The notes under the pieces: generated by a model
Told to the model about the DNA's origin: nothing
The model's input: the letters and a program-made list of their open reading frames with translations, nothing else
The model's database searches: none
Assembly (NCBI GenBank): GCA_030867875.1
Contig: JAOWCC010000577.1
Span: 91,989,740-92,053,739 of the forward strand
DNA length: 64,000 nucleotides
DNA from: Actinernus sp. WN-2022
Taxonomy: Eukaryota > Cnidaria > Anthozoa > Actiniaria > Actinernidae
Direction: 5' to 3'
In this document: in pieces, positions 10,828 to 21,385 of the stretch
Layout: each line of letters begins with the position of its first letter
Position numbering within the stretch: the first letter of the stretch is position 1
Translations under genes and position numbers: made by a program

Positions 10828-10979
10828 CAGTAGCCTCCTAGTCCTATAGCAGCCGTTAGTGAAATGGAAGCGCTACAAAACGGCTACTATAGGAGGCTAG
10901 CAATACAGTGGAACCTGCATGCATAAAGAAGTTCCTAGGGAAAGGAAGAACTTCATTATGACCGGGTTCCACGTACTGA
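10828..10979. repeat. Two adjacent small hairpins
   Basis: The first pairs TAGCCTCCTAGTCCTATAGC with its complement ending TATAGGAGGCTA (10831-10900). The second pairs CAGTGGAACC...AAGAAGTTC with GAACTTC...GGGTTCCACGTACTG (about 10907-10979). Both lie in the putative THAP-gene intron. Confidence 0.45.
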
Positions 10980-11579
10980 ACATTGTTTTCACCACAAGTG
11001 TATTACTATTAGACTAAGAGAGTGCATGTTTTTAGTATGAGGGAAATAACAGTGAATAAATCAGACAACTTTCTTTAGATGACACCTGCACCTATGGACA
11101 GGACACCATGCTTAACAAGCAGCCAAGGGCAGAAGCAACCCAGAAGAGACAACAAAGGATGACTGTTATAGATGTTCCTCCTTCAGCTCCAGTTAATTCA
11201 AATTGTTTTGTATAAAATATTTTTTTGCACAAAAGAAACTATTCAAATTCTGAAAATATTCAAACAAAATCGAGTCTGTGCTAATCACACCTTCTGTGTT
11301 TGTCCTCCAATAACACCTACATGTAGCTCTTGCTCAAGCAGTGCATATACACCTACATGTATCAAACTGTTGGACATGTCATATAAAGGTATACTGCTTG
11401 TTTAGTCTTTCGAGACTAAACAAAATATTAAAATACCAGCTGGAAACGTATAATATTACACTGTAAGTTTGTATTTAAAACGAAACCAGTGCTTTATTTA
11501 CCATAAACCAATTTATATATATATACACCCATAACTAACTTAATAATAATTGTTATTTTTGTATTTTAGTGCCAGAAGT

Positions 11580-11877
11580 TCCACTTGCTGTGAGGCCAGA
11601 AATTCCAGTTCCACCTGCTGTAAGGCCCACAAAAACCAAGGCAAAACCCCATTGCTCAGTGTGCAAGAAACCTATTAAATTAAAATTAATTAAATTCTTA
11701 ATCTCTAAATTATATATTGTTTCTTTTTTTGAATTTATTTGTGGAACTCTGTAAACTAGCTTGTAGCTAAGTATGTCCTCCTCATTAAATAAAGTATTGT
11801 GTAAACCTATTAAAGAGCATAAAGGTGTTGTCGATTGTCCAAAGAACAACCCTTGTCCCCTTATAAGTACAGAGTGA
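11580..11877 (+). pseudogene. Downstream transposon exon with zinc-knuckle-like motif, interrupted
   Basis: An acceptor (TTTTTGTATTTTAG) precedes a Pro/Val-rich stretch (VPEVPLAVRPEIPVPPAVRP) and then CSVCKKPIK. After the 135-bp interruption described separately, the same frame resumes KEHKGVVDCPKNN and stops at 11875-11877, giving a CX2CX6HX5C pattern like a zinc knuckle. It lies on the same strand as the THAP exon and is probably the 3' end of the same gene, but the exon link (a possible middle exon from 11079) is not proven. Confidence 0.5.
11668..11814. mobile_element. Short insertion with 12-bp target duplication
   Basis: The 12-mer AAACCTATTAAA occurs at 11668-11679 and 11803-11814, bracketing 123 bp of AT-rich sequence that ends AATAAAGTATTGTGT. 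Deleting the insert plus one 12-mer leaves the surrounding frame open through the zinc-knuckle motif, which argues for a real insertion. The type is unknown; the AATAAA near one end hints at a retrotransposed tail. Confidence 0.55.
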
Positions 11878-11994
11878 ACCAGAAATGTCTACCAGCTATC
11901 TCAGTGATTTTATCAATGGACAATCTAGGTAGCAATATATTATACTGTCAACTTCCATAGGCTAATCACTCCTGTGACCAGCTCAGTGAAATTG

Positions 11995-12198
11995 ATTGCC
12001 CTATTTCATTGGCATGACATCAAAACAAATAGATGAAAGCCGCCATTCTTATTTTATTGGGAAAATTAGCCAATTTGAAGGAAGGCAATCTATGGCAGAA
12101 CAGCTTTATTGTGTATGTCTGTTGTTAAAGACGAGTGTTTTGACCCCTTAAGATGGCAGCTGTGTCTATCATGTGACACCATAATTAAATAGGGCAAT
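11995..12198. mobile_element. 204-bp MITE with 8-bp flanks (hAT-type?)
   Basis: Ends ATTGCCCTATTT...AAATAGGGCAAT are inverted repeats extended imperfectly to about 25 bp. The flanks TGAAATTG (11987-11994) and TGAATTTG (12199-12206) match at 7 of 8 positions. An 8-bp duplication suggests hAT, but this is tentative. It is nested in the Kolobok-like element. Confidence 0.5.
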
Positions 12199-12894
12199 TG
12201 AATTTGAGGCTTAAAGGGGCTATGTCACGGTACTATGCATGTATGGAGTCAGTGTTCGATTGGTGGGTTAAAACAGTTCAACCCCCTCCTTCAATGCTGG
12301 ATTGAAAGTATGTTCATTATTTTACTTGAATAATGTATATTTACACAATTTATTAGTCATTTTTGAATATTTGCTTTGATTTTTACCATCCCACACGTGC
12401 ACGAGGTTTGTCAGTTCATATGAGAATCTCTGATAATGAGTGTGTCCGGCCCAGACATCTAATTTTACTGTTTTCCAATTTACTACTCAAACATTTAAAT
12501 TTTAATATTATAATCCTATTTTCAAAATTTGTGTAAAATTATAGAAAGGAACACTGGGTGCGATGCAAGTGCTTTCCAATAGCCCAGGGCTAGTAGTTTC
12601 GCTTGTCAGGGTAGTGATTCCTGTTCACAGGTTGCCTGAATGGACATACATGTATATGGACATACATGTAGGTTAATAGCCCACATTCGATATATGCTTG
12701 ACTTCTCACACACAAAGGTTCTGGGGCATAATTAAATTCATTATTGTTATTTCATTAATCACTGCACATTATTCCCCAGAGCCTTGTATGTGTATTGAAT
12801 CATTTGTATGTGACCAGTGAAGCCTATATCAAAAGTGGCCAATGGCACTGAAAGTTTGACTGTTCATTGTTGTTCTCCTTAAAGTTTATATAAG

Positions 12895-13066
12895 TTATGA
12901 AGTACTTTCATCTTCATCTTCTTCAAATCCAGTGAAGGTTTCTTTCCCAGCATTGAATTTTGTCCTGATTGTGTCATATGCACATGCTAGTAGAGGAATT
13001 CTATTGTTGCCCAGATAACCGTAGACTAACTGGATGTACTCTCTGTATGAGACAACTCGTAGAAAT
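12895..13066 (-). CDS. Terminal exon, P2X7 cytoplasmic (ballast)-like domain
   Basis: On the minus strand an acceptor (TTCTTTATTTACAG) leads into 56 codons ending TAA at 12895-12897. The residues SYREYIQLVYGYLGNN, then IPLLACAYDTIRTKF and ETFTGFEED, follow the pattern of the end of the P2X7 receptor C-terminal domain (YRxY...LPSCCxxxIRxxFP...YxGF). Such stand-alone domains are common in cnidarian and other invertebrate genomes without the channel part, often near transposons. The upstream exon at 13867-14050 ends in phase 1 while this exon needs phase 2, so a middle exon is missing. Confidence 0.6.
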
Positions 13067-13866
13067 CTGTAAATAAAGAAGTTTATATGTTAGTACCAAT
13101 TGTTTGATACAGTTGAATCCCTTTGTGAAACTGCCCGTGTAGTTGTAGGTGACCAGCTCCCCTCAGAGACCACTCTTGTGCTCTGTAGTAACCAGCCACT
13201 CTCATAATTAAGTGACCACCGCGCGTACCACCACCTTTGGAATTTTTCTTTGTTTTTAAACTCTTGTAAGTAACATTTTGCAACGATATTCTTATTATAT
13301 CTGACATTCATGCTGTTACAGTAGAGTAGTACAGTATTGTATACTGTGATATCAGTCGCATTATATATGTATCCCCATGGGTGTGGTGTGTGCAAGCTCT
13401 CATAAGCGAGCAACTACTGCTGATTCCAGTTCTGACTAGTTATGAGCACCTTTTCCTGATTCCCAGTGTGGTTGCTTACGAGAGCTACTATTTTTAATTA
13501 ACATGCACGATAGATCAAAATACTCTGATAAACCTTCCACTTTCCTGGTCAGACTAAACATGGAACTGTGTTCATTGATTTCAATTCATACCTTGGTCAT
13601 TATTGAGCATTATTAATGCTCGCGGACTCGCTCGTTCGAGATACGATACGAAAACCTCGTGAATAAAAACGATATCAAGCTCTTAACATGTAATAATCTC
13701 TATATATATGATTGTTGCGATTGGAAGGATCACTGGATTCTTTTGGCATCCTGCATTGCTGCAATGCCGGTTTTTTTGGGAGACCACGGCCACGGGAAGC
13801 CCACGGCCACGGGAAGCCCACGAAGGGCTATGATAACTTATTTTAATTTTGGACAGTTTAACTCAC

Positions 13867-14050
13867 CAGCTTTTCCTTGCTTCGAGGCCTTCCACTGAAC
13901 CGATTCTGGAGGTCTCCATCTGTACTCTTCATCGGCGAGTGGCTCATCCGCGCCGGCAGATTCTTCTGCTTCAAGCTCATAGTTGATAAAATTTAGCTCG
14001 GAATTGTCCGATGAACAACTGTCTTCAGATTCGGAGCCTGACGAAGACAT
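13867..14050 (-). CDS. First exon of the P2X7-domain-like gene
   Basis: ATG at 14048-14050 opens an acidic, Ser-rich leader (MSSSGSESEDSCSSDNSE), then YRWRPPESVQWKAS, and ends at a strong donor (AAGCTG|GTGAGT). A Ser/acidic leader before the zinc-binding ballast domain is usual for this transposon-linked family. The start is 290 bp inside the right terminus, mirroring the THAP gene at the left end. The cysteine-rich middle exon expected between this and 13066 is absent from 13067-13866, so the gene is probably an internal-deletion relic. Confidence 0.5.
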
Positions 14051-14344
14051 TTTGTCAAAAAGTCCAGCAGAAAATTACAGAACTTACGACGCAAATAAGA
14101 AAGAACGAACCAAAAGTACATGAGAGAAGCCTTTATCACGTGACATGGCTCCCTACTATGACGTACCTAGTCCCAGACCCCACCAAGTCGCTAAGCTGAC
14201 GGTAAAAGTTCACGGCTCTCATCTTTGAAAAGCCGTAAAAAAAAGAGAAATGCTTTAAAACCATTATTTTTTTCGGGAAGTTGCATAGAATACTTCTAAG
14301 TTTGATCTGAAAGCGTAACTTTTTTGGGGTTATAGGCACTTTAA

Positions 14345-14800
14345 CTACCGAGATACTATTTAGCTCTTGAATCGTAAAAATTTTCTTCTAGATACAATGT
14401 TAGAGGTGATGCGCTTTCTTTTGTCTTTATTTTAGGTCAGTGATTACTCTAAGTCAGTTCGGCTGACACAGTTTGTTTCGAAGTACGAGTGGAGCCGTAA
14501 TAAAGTCAATAAACAATATATTTTTCTGGATTTAGCTTCCTTACTTCCCTTGAGTTGCTGCAGCTTTCATAAAAGAATGCAGAGTCAACGCAAACTTCAT
14601 CTGGGTTACAGTTTTGTCTCGGTTTAATGTCGTCCATGCTATGTTTTCGAAAGATGTTTCAAAGTCCGATTTTGTTAGTAGTACACATACGCACATAACG
14701 AGAGGGACTGGGTTCGACGATTAGTTACTTGGAGAATAAATGATGTGTTCAAATCAACAAGCACTTTCGTGGCACAGTGCGATAATCCACTGGATTAATA
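14345..14800. other. Intergenic, no secure gene
   Basis: A 70-codon open stretch on the plus strand from 14436 follows a pyrimidine-rich AG (TTTGTCTTTATTTTAG) and contains SDYSKSVRLTQFVSKYEW. It may be a terminal exon but nothing else supports it. Confidence 0.3.
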
Positions 14801-14807
14801 TCTACCA

Positions 14808-14890
14808 GGCGTTCCTCATGATTTGGCCAAGTTAAGCCCGACCGGGCAAGGTTCAGTAAGTGGATGGGTGATCGTCAAGGTAAGTGGTAC
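14808..14890 (+). pseudogene. 5S rRNA-like sequence (decayed gene or 5S-derived SINE head)
   Basis: AAGTTAAGCCCGACCGGGC then GGTTCAGTAAGTGGATGGGT correspond to the internal control region of 5S rRNA (AAGCTAAGC...GTCGGGC, GGTTAGTACTTGGATGGGAG). The 5' third is too divergent to be a functional 5S gene and no T-run terminator follows. Either a pseudogene or a SINE3-type head; a second 5S scrap is at 22401-22427. Confidence 0.5.
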
Positions 14891-15651
14891 AGTAAGGTGT
14901 GTCAGGGGGGACAAGGAGAAAATTGAGAGGCAGTGGGAAGGAAGGGGGAGGAGGAAGTAGAGGGGAGGGATGGGTTGTCAAAAAGTATTTTGTAGGGGAG
15001 CGGTGGGTGATTTTTTTTTCTTTTTAAATTCCCCCCAAAAAAAACTAAACCCCTTTTTTTTATGAAACCCAAAAAATTAAAAAATCCCTTTTTAGAATGA
15101 TTGATATTTCAACCTAAGTTGTTTGAGAAATAACCTGAATTGAGAAACAACCTACAACATATACATGAATGTATGTAATATGGATTATTTACATACCATA
15201 ACCTATAAATTAACTTACAATTCTATTTAACTTTAATTAAATTTAATAAATTACTATAATATACAATAAATAGATAGTCATGCATGTAGATCAGAGCTAC
15301 AAATGTAGCGGCATCAGCAATATACATATATTAGATATTCAGAGTTTGAAGAAACCACTCGTCTACTTGTCAGGACAAGTGCTAAATGGCATAGGGCGAG
15401 CACTAGAGGTCATGGCACTTTCTTTTTAATGATAGGGAACAATACTTTTTGAATCCTGAGAAAATGGTTCGGGCAAGTGAGTAAGATGATTTGGGCAAGT
15501 ACAATTTTGTATCACTTAATTGCCTGGGGGGCAAGTGAGTCTTGAAAAAAAAATTCTAACCCTCTTTTGTATTGTACAAAAATGCCAATTAAAAAGCTTA
15601 AAAATTGAACTGATAAAAAATTATCTGATCAAATATTTTTAATGGAAGGTT
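14891..15651. other. Intergenic, low-complexity
   Basis: G-rich (14900-14990) then A/T-rich sequence. The motif GGCAAGTGAGT recurs near 15472 and 15530. No gene is seen. Confidence 0.35.
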
Positions 15652-15839
15652 TTAATTTAAAAGATTTATAATGTCCATTACATAGTGTAGTATGTAGTTT
15701 CTGCACTGTGAAGACGACCATATGTCAGCAATGCCTGCATTAGCATCAGCACATGCTGAAAGGTCTTCAAGAGTAGTCATTTTCTTTTCATGCAACAAGT
15801 CAATACACCAGGCTGCAGTGCATGTATTGGCACATGATT
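15652..15839 (-). CDS. Terminal exon of an unidentified gene
   Basis: Minus-strand open segment of 188 bp from an acceptor (ACATGTGATTTAAG) to TAA at 15652-15654. The translation is Cys/Ala-rich and protein-like: SCANTCTAAWCIDLLHEKK, then TTLEDLSACADANAGIADIW and CRNYILHYVMDII, probably helical. Upstream exons could lie in 16200-16700, where minus-strand coding-like stretches occur, but none could be phased confidently. No family is recognised. Confidence 0.45.
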
Positions 15840-17084
15840 CTTAAATCACATGTAGTTCTAAATATAACGTATTTTAAGATTTAAGGAAAAAATCAAATCA
15901 ATAAAAAGACATGTAAAGCCTAGTTTTCACAAGCGACATTTTTTTATAAGCATTAATAAAAACAAGCAACATATGCACATGCAGTGCCGTATCTCTTGAT
16001 TATTATATAGCTGTACTTGTTCTTAACTCCCAGGTGTGTCTGATACATGTAAGACCAAGTGCCACTATGATCAATGCATTTAACTGCACTGCGTAACTAT
16101 ATTGCTTGTACTTCCCTTATGCTTACAACTTACATTTGTACATGCATGTCGCTAGGGAAAACAAAGCTTTACAGTGCAATTTCACACTTCATATTACCTT
16201 GTGATTTAATTCTCTTCATGATCTGTATCAATCCCTGATTCTGTCAGAGTAGTGCTGTATTTCGTCCATTACAGAAATGAAAACTATAAAAAAATTAGCA
16301 GAAAACAAAAAACAAATTTAACCATTAATTTATTTAATAATTAATTAATTAAATAAATTAAATAATTAATTTTGTAATATTAATAACAGCTACATATAAT
16401 TATATACCGGTACTCACTTGATGTATAATTGTATAATTTCACATTAATGGTTCAGGATTAAAAAAATATTTCAGATTTAAGTAATGCTTTGAACAGCTAA
16501 GAACTACATTAGTACATGTATAGCATAATTAAGACAATTGTTTTTTTAAATAAGGCTGTGGCAGTGGGCATATCCCACATACGATTTTGCTTGAATCTGC
16601 CTGAAGTGCTGGTATATACGAGATGTCTACAATCCAAACTACACAAAGAAAATAACGTATTGTGTTATGCTATTGGCTCTTTTTACTGTGAAAACACAAA
16701 AAATTACAGTGTTAGTGACTATATCAAGCTCCCACTCTGAGGCCATTCAATGTAAATGGACATTATTTTCAACAGTAATATTGAACATTAGTTTGCAATA
16801 AATTGTTGTAATTTCTTATTTTCTGCCTTACAATGTATATGTTTTAAAATGGATTTTATGTTACATTGTACCTCTATTAAATCGAATGAAACTCCCCTTG
16901 CTAATACATGTACATATACATGTACATGTAACATTCACAGATCTAGATAAGAGCACTTCACCTCATGATACTCCAATTACATGTACATTTAATTAAGTTT
17001 CACTGGGTGTTTTTGTATGGGATACAGTACCCCTTAAGATAGCAAGAGAAGGGCCTTAATGCCCCTTTACTACATTAAGAATCT
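15840..17084. other. Intergenic, possible weak exons
   Basis: AT-rich, with a 47-bp AT palindrome at 16326-16372 (AATTAATTAATTAAAT core) and ACATGTAC-type palindromic runs near 16907-16930. Minus-strand segments at about 16205-16270 and 16540-16640 look weakly coding but are unsupported. Confidence 0.35.
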
Positions 17085-17400
17085 GCTATCCCAGGTTGGG
17101 AGGGCAGGATCCTGGGTGGGAAGGCAGGAATCCCATGGCCAGGTCAGGGATGGTGGGAACTGGATGAGGTAAACTGCTGCAATTTTATTAATTGTTTCAA
17201 AATCCCAGGTGGGATGAATTTGATCCCAGTTTTTGGCAGGGATCCCTGTTCATGGTGGGATCATAGGTGAGATCCCAGTTAAAATCCAAGTCTGGAAATT
17301 TAGATGGGATCCGGCCTGGCCAATCCCATGTGGGATCCCAACCAGGACAAAGTTGGGATCCTACATGAACATGGGATGGCCACGATATCCCACCTGCCAT
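17085..17400. repeat. Degenerate TGGGATCC-rich repeat block
   Basis: At least ten variants of TGGGATCC / GGATCCCA occur in both orientations over 315 bp, leaving the block open on both strands (17197-17400 minus, 17233-17424 plus). It behaves as a decayed simple repeat or GC-rich MITE rather than a gene. Confidence 0.55.
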
Positions 17401-18349
17401 TTTTTAACCTGGATATATATATAAACAATAACAAAGAATTTGGCTAGTTTAAAGGCACCAATTAAAGTTGTTTGACAGGGCCAGCATGCAATCAGAGCAC
17501 AATTATGTATATGTTATAAAGGATCATGTTAACTGTATGCAATTTTAGCCCTGAATCGGTCGAGGGTTGACCAAAATGTTGGTTGACAGTCGGCTGTGTG
17601 TTTTCCATTCTGTTTTTTATCTGTCTGCCGATAGTGTGGTATATATCATTAAGGTACGTGTCGGTCATATATGTTGGTGGTGTATCTGTGAGATGTTAAT
17701 TAAGTTATATCAAACTGTACATTCTGCATATGTTTTCACTCAAATAAACTGACTCAATTGGAAATATTATATCTGTAACATTTACTGTATTGAATATAAT
17801 TCAGTTTAAGTAGGTTCTCCAGTTTTCTACCCTCCTCAAAACCAACCTATAATAATAATAATATTTCTACAGGAAATACTCCCTCATGCGATCACGTACT
17901 GTGATTTTCAGGGAGGTCCTGCATAACGAAATTTATGAAGACTAAAAGGCTATAAAAGGTTAAGAACTAGAGCTAAAATGCTAAGAATACTAATGTTAGA
18001 CAAAAGTGCTATTACTTTAAAAAACTTTTAAAAACGATCAAATTCTCAGCGATCTTCGAATTGAAGTCTAATGCGTTCCAGTCTTCAATTGCTTGGAACA
18101 CAAAGTGACTCTTCGTTCCACAAATTCGAACTAATTATTTTGGTAAATTCAGTCTAAGATATTACAAGGGTGTCATAATCTGGATCGAATAATGCACTTA
18201 ATTATAGTGACGACCTCAGAAATATGAACTCCAAAACGTCATTCAAATCAAAACTGAAACAAAAGTTTTCTACAGAATATTAAGATTCAAAACAATTTCT
18301 TCTTTCTTTCCAACCTTACTAATTAATACATATATTTCGAAATTCGAAA
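17401..18349. other. Intergenic, no gene seen
   Basis: Holds a short SINE-body-like scrap (GGTTCTCCAGTTTTCTACCC near 17813) with an ATAATAATAAT run beside it; otherwise AT-rich. Confidence 0.35.
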
Positions 18350-18585
18350 TAATGACATTTCTTGTCCTACTACTACTAGCTTGTATTAATGTTTTTAACG
18401 TATAATTAGTATGTGTTTTGCCTTGCTTTGCTTCGACTCAAAAAATGTATTTAAATCTACATTTTCTGGGATGCCTGACTCGATTTCAGGTCTCCCAGTA
18501 CTCTCAATATTACATTCTACTCATGTGTATTTGTATGACACAATCTAGGGTACAAAATAAAGCTGTTGTTGTTGTTGTAATAGCA
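18350..18585 (+). mobile_element. LINE 3' UTR/tail fragment
   Basis: The sequence ends ACAAAATAAAGCTGTTGTTG with a short (GTT)n run at about 18563-18578, the same architecture as the other LINE tails in the window. CTGACTCGATTTCAGGTCTC upstream resembles the UTR of CR1-like elements. No RT sequence remains. Confidence 0.45.
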
Positions 18586-19414
18586 TTTTAGGCGGACATA
18601 AAATTTCAATTCCCTAGTTGAAGAAGTGTACATAATATCAAATGCTTACCGAAGATAGCAAACAGGACGTAAAACTAAAAATAATTAAACACAAATTATT
18701 CCAGGATCCAATATACGTAGTTAATATAACAGATTTCATGCATGCACGTACAAGTTGTGTAGATCGCTGGAACAGTGCGTACCTTAATATTCTGACAGAA
18801 AACAAGTTTCTGCTGGTGTTTTCGCTCAAATCTTCGATTTAGCGCCATATCAGCATGGAGGAAATGGACATGCATTGCCTGCCTCGTCCCCAGTCGCTCG
18901 CAAGTTTATTTCTCCTTATCCCGTCGCGCGCGCTTCGAACCATAACGACCACAATCCCATGCGAACCGAAAACAGTCAAAATTTTACTCGGGCCAGGCCT
19001 TTGGCCGGCACGAGTCATAAATCGCAAGTGTTTATTTTTCCATTCGTCGTCGCGAGTTGGCTCAACACGTGACAGGGTGAACCAATCAGATTCAATATCG
19101 CTCGGGACACTGCGGGACGCTGCGGGTTACTTGCGCCTTAGATTTCTTAGATATTTACTTCCTATTTCATAGTTTACACTAATACTGGAAGGTGGATAAA
19201 ACCGTGAAAAAAATACAGCCTTATAACAACAAAAAAGTGCAGGTGCAACAATGGATGTGATAAATATATAAACAAACACGCAAATAAATAATCAGATAAA
19301 TAATGATTGCTGAAGTAAAGTCAGCTTATAAGCGCCTAAGATATGGAGGCGTCTTCATTGTCTTGATCGCAGGGCCAATAGCAACATTAAATAGAGGTAA
19401 CGATGGAGCATTGA
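18586..19414. other. Intergenic, no secure gene
   Basis: Open frames on both strands at 18638-19172 lack recognisable domains. The GC-rich part with CACGTGAC and CCAATCAGA (19065-19090) could be promoter-like, but no transcript start can be assigned. Confidence 0.3.
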
Positions 19415-20760
19415 TCACGTGCTCAGGTAATTTGTTCCATACGTGGATTGTTCGGAAAAAAATGAATAGCTAAAAGAAAGAACGTTGCACTGTAGCTGAC
19501 AATAATACAAGTTATTATGTCTTGGGTTTGGGACAATATTGGGAGGGAAGCCAATCCCCACCAAGCCATTACGGATCTTATAAAACATTGCGGCCTGTTG
19601 GGCAAGTCTTCTCTCCTCAAGAGTGTCCCAACCCAGTGTGTTAACAAGTTCGGACGTACTGGTGTAGCGATCATAGTTGCTGCAAACAAAGCGAGCAGCA
19701 TTTTTCTGAACTTGTTCAATCTTATTTACGTCAGAGTCAGTGTAAGGGTTCCAAGCCTCGGAAGCATATTCAAGTTTGGGTCTAACTAAAGTTTCGTAAG
19801 CTCGCAGATTTGGTTCAGGGTTCTGAGAACAATACCTAGTGTTTGTTAGATTTAGATGCGATTTTGGAGCAGTGAGTGTTCCAGCGAAGATCATGGGTCT
19901 GTGTGACTCCGAGGTAGTCATGAGATGGTGACGGAGATAGAGCATATATTTAGTTTTGTCAGGGTGTTACTGTTAAAGAAAGTGTTAGTGTCATCAGCAA
20001 AAAGAATAAAGGAGAGATATCTAGATGATTCAAAGATGTCATTTATGTAGATAAGGAGTAGTGGTCCAAGGATGGACCCATGAAAGACACCACACTTAAA
20101 ATCTGTACACACTGATATCTATTTTGGAGGTAACTTTTTAGCCATGGCCAAGAATGCGCAATCCCACGAAATCCATAAAAAGTTAGTTTATCGAGAAGTG
20201 TTTCATGGTTAACTGTGTCGAAGGCTTTTTTGAGGTCAATAAAAATACCAAGGGTAAAGTTATTATTTTCGAAAGATTGATAGATATTGTCAATCAAATC
20301 AAGAATAGCCATAAACGTAGACTTTTATTCCTGAAGCCATATTGATGATTATGTAGAATGTTGTGGTTATTCATATAATCAAGAAATCGTTTGTACATGA
20401 CCTTTTCAAGAATTTTGGAGAAGCAAGGTAAGATATGATGGAAATAGGTATATCATCAGCTTTCAATGTGGTCAACTCAGTGGCGTCGCATTACAGTGGT
20501 GAATTCGAAAGCCCTAATGCTACTTTGGCCACTGCGCACGGTTGATTTATTATATTTTTTTCTCACTTATGTTTACTTCTCATATTCCCTTTCTAATACT
20601 CATAAACTGTAATATTTTTCTTTTTGAACATGTGCAAAATAAATCTGAACTGAACTGAACTGAACTGAAAACCGGTATTACCTTAGCAATTTTTAGGGTA
20701 TCAGGTGACGGCACCCGAGGTGATTGAAGAATTACAAATTATTGGATGAGGTTGAGCATG
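19415..20760 (-). pseudogene. Decayed LINE reverse-transcriptase gene
   Basis: Pieces of one RT lie in order on the minus strand: LKIAKVIPVF near 20680-20710, then KKAFDTVNHETLLDKL (about 20205-20250), GSILGPLLLIYINDI, FILFADDTNTF (motif C, about 20000), and the C-terminal RPKLEYASEAWNPY...VQKNAARFV at 19700-19800. At least three frame changes and one nested insertion (20490-20669) interrupt it, so it is an old inactive copy. It belongs to a different family from the 1788-3563 element, judged by motif spelling. Confidence 0.8.
20490..20669 (+). mobile_element. LINE 3'-end fragment nested in the older LINE
   Basis: The segment ends AAATAAATCTGAACTGAACT with about four CTGAA repeats, an L2/CR1-type 3' tail, in the plus orientation. 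On both sides the older minus-strand LINE continues (VIPVF on one side, the following RT block on the other), so this piece inserted into it later. The left boundary is approximate. Confidence 0.6.
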
Positions 20761-21245
20761 ATAGCGAAAATTATCAAGACAGAGGTCTGTGTTATCAGCC
20801 TCAGCCTTCGGCTTCGAGGTCTTGATAATTTTCGCTATCATGCGAAAAACGAATTCAATAATTGTTTTATTATACATTTTTAAGCTCAAGTTTTAGCAAA
20901 AGAGAAAGCTATCGTAAACGAAGCTAAATAAAACGCCGCATAAAATTGGTTTGTTTAAGATTGCAGGATTTCTGCATGATTCAAGATGTTTTCTTTCATA
21001 TTCGAGCTAAAAATTGCATTTATTCTACGAGTTTAGGAGAAAAGAATGACTAGAAACATAGCTGAGCGCTCAAATGGCTCAAAATAACGAAAATAACGTA
21101 TTTGTTTACCATCGAGTGCTAAGTATTATCTGCTAACAGTAATGTTGTACGCATGCGCACTTAGTGCTATAGCTAGCTATGGAGAATTCGTTGCGTGTTC
21201 TCAGCCAATCAGAATCGAGATGTCAGTAAAATGTATAATAATACT
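20725..21245. mobile_element. MITE: hairpin plus TTATTATAC inverted ends
   Basis: A hairpin (GATAGCGAAAATTATCAAGA near 20761 with its complement ending at 20839) adjoins TTTATTATACATTTT (20866-20880). AAAATGTATAATAATA at 21228-21243 is the inverse partner. The design matches 58466-58935, where a hairpin adjoins TTTATTATACGAC with an inverse GTCGTATAATAA. Confidence 0.5.
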
Positions 21246-21337
21246 GCTTTATTATATAATTCTGCCAAGAACACACGAAATATGATACCAAATATGAGAC
21301 CGTATTTCGGTAGTTACTTTAAAATGGCTTTCCGTCA

Positions 21338-21385
21338 CCATATATGGTAATCGTCACCATATATGGTAACCATCACCATATATGG
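21338..21385. promoter_or_regulatory. Three tandem CArG-box (SRF-type) sites
   Basis: CCATATATGG occurs at 21338-21347, 21357-21366 and 21376-21385, spaced exactly 19 bp and embedded in a TCACCATATATGGTAA unit. Each is a perfect CC(A/T)6GG, the binding site of SRF/MADS factors. No adjacent gene is identified, so function is open; chance microsatellite expansion is the alternative. Confidence 0.5.

Larger units (their letters stand above)
10165..14340. mobile_element. Kolobok-like DNA transposon, internally decayed
   Basis: Inverted termini AGTGCCTATAACCCCAAA (18 bp perfect) sit at both ends and are flanked by TTAA (10161-10164 and 14341-14344). TTAA target duplications with an AGTG...CACT terminus fit the Kolobok superfamily, whose proteins often carry a THAP domain; piggyBac also uses TTAA but lacks THAP. 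Inside are THAP remnants near the left end (plus strand) and a P2X7-like gene near the right end (minus strand), transcribed toward each other. No DDE transposase core is readable and two smaller insertions are nested inside. This is a non-autonomous derivative; the superfamily is inferred from TSD, termini and THAP. Confidence 0.65.

Noticed and set aside
13083..13413. Overlapping minus-strand ORFs in the P2X7-like intron
   Set aside because: Two frames open over the same low-information repeat; no splice support or domain.
17197..17424. ORFs on both strands in the GGGATCC block
   Set aside because: Simple-repeat composition without stops; frames mirror each other.
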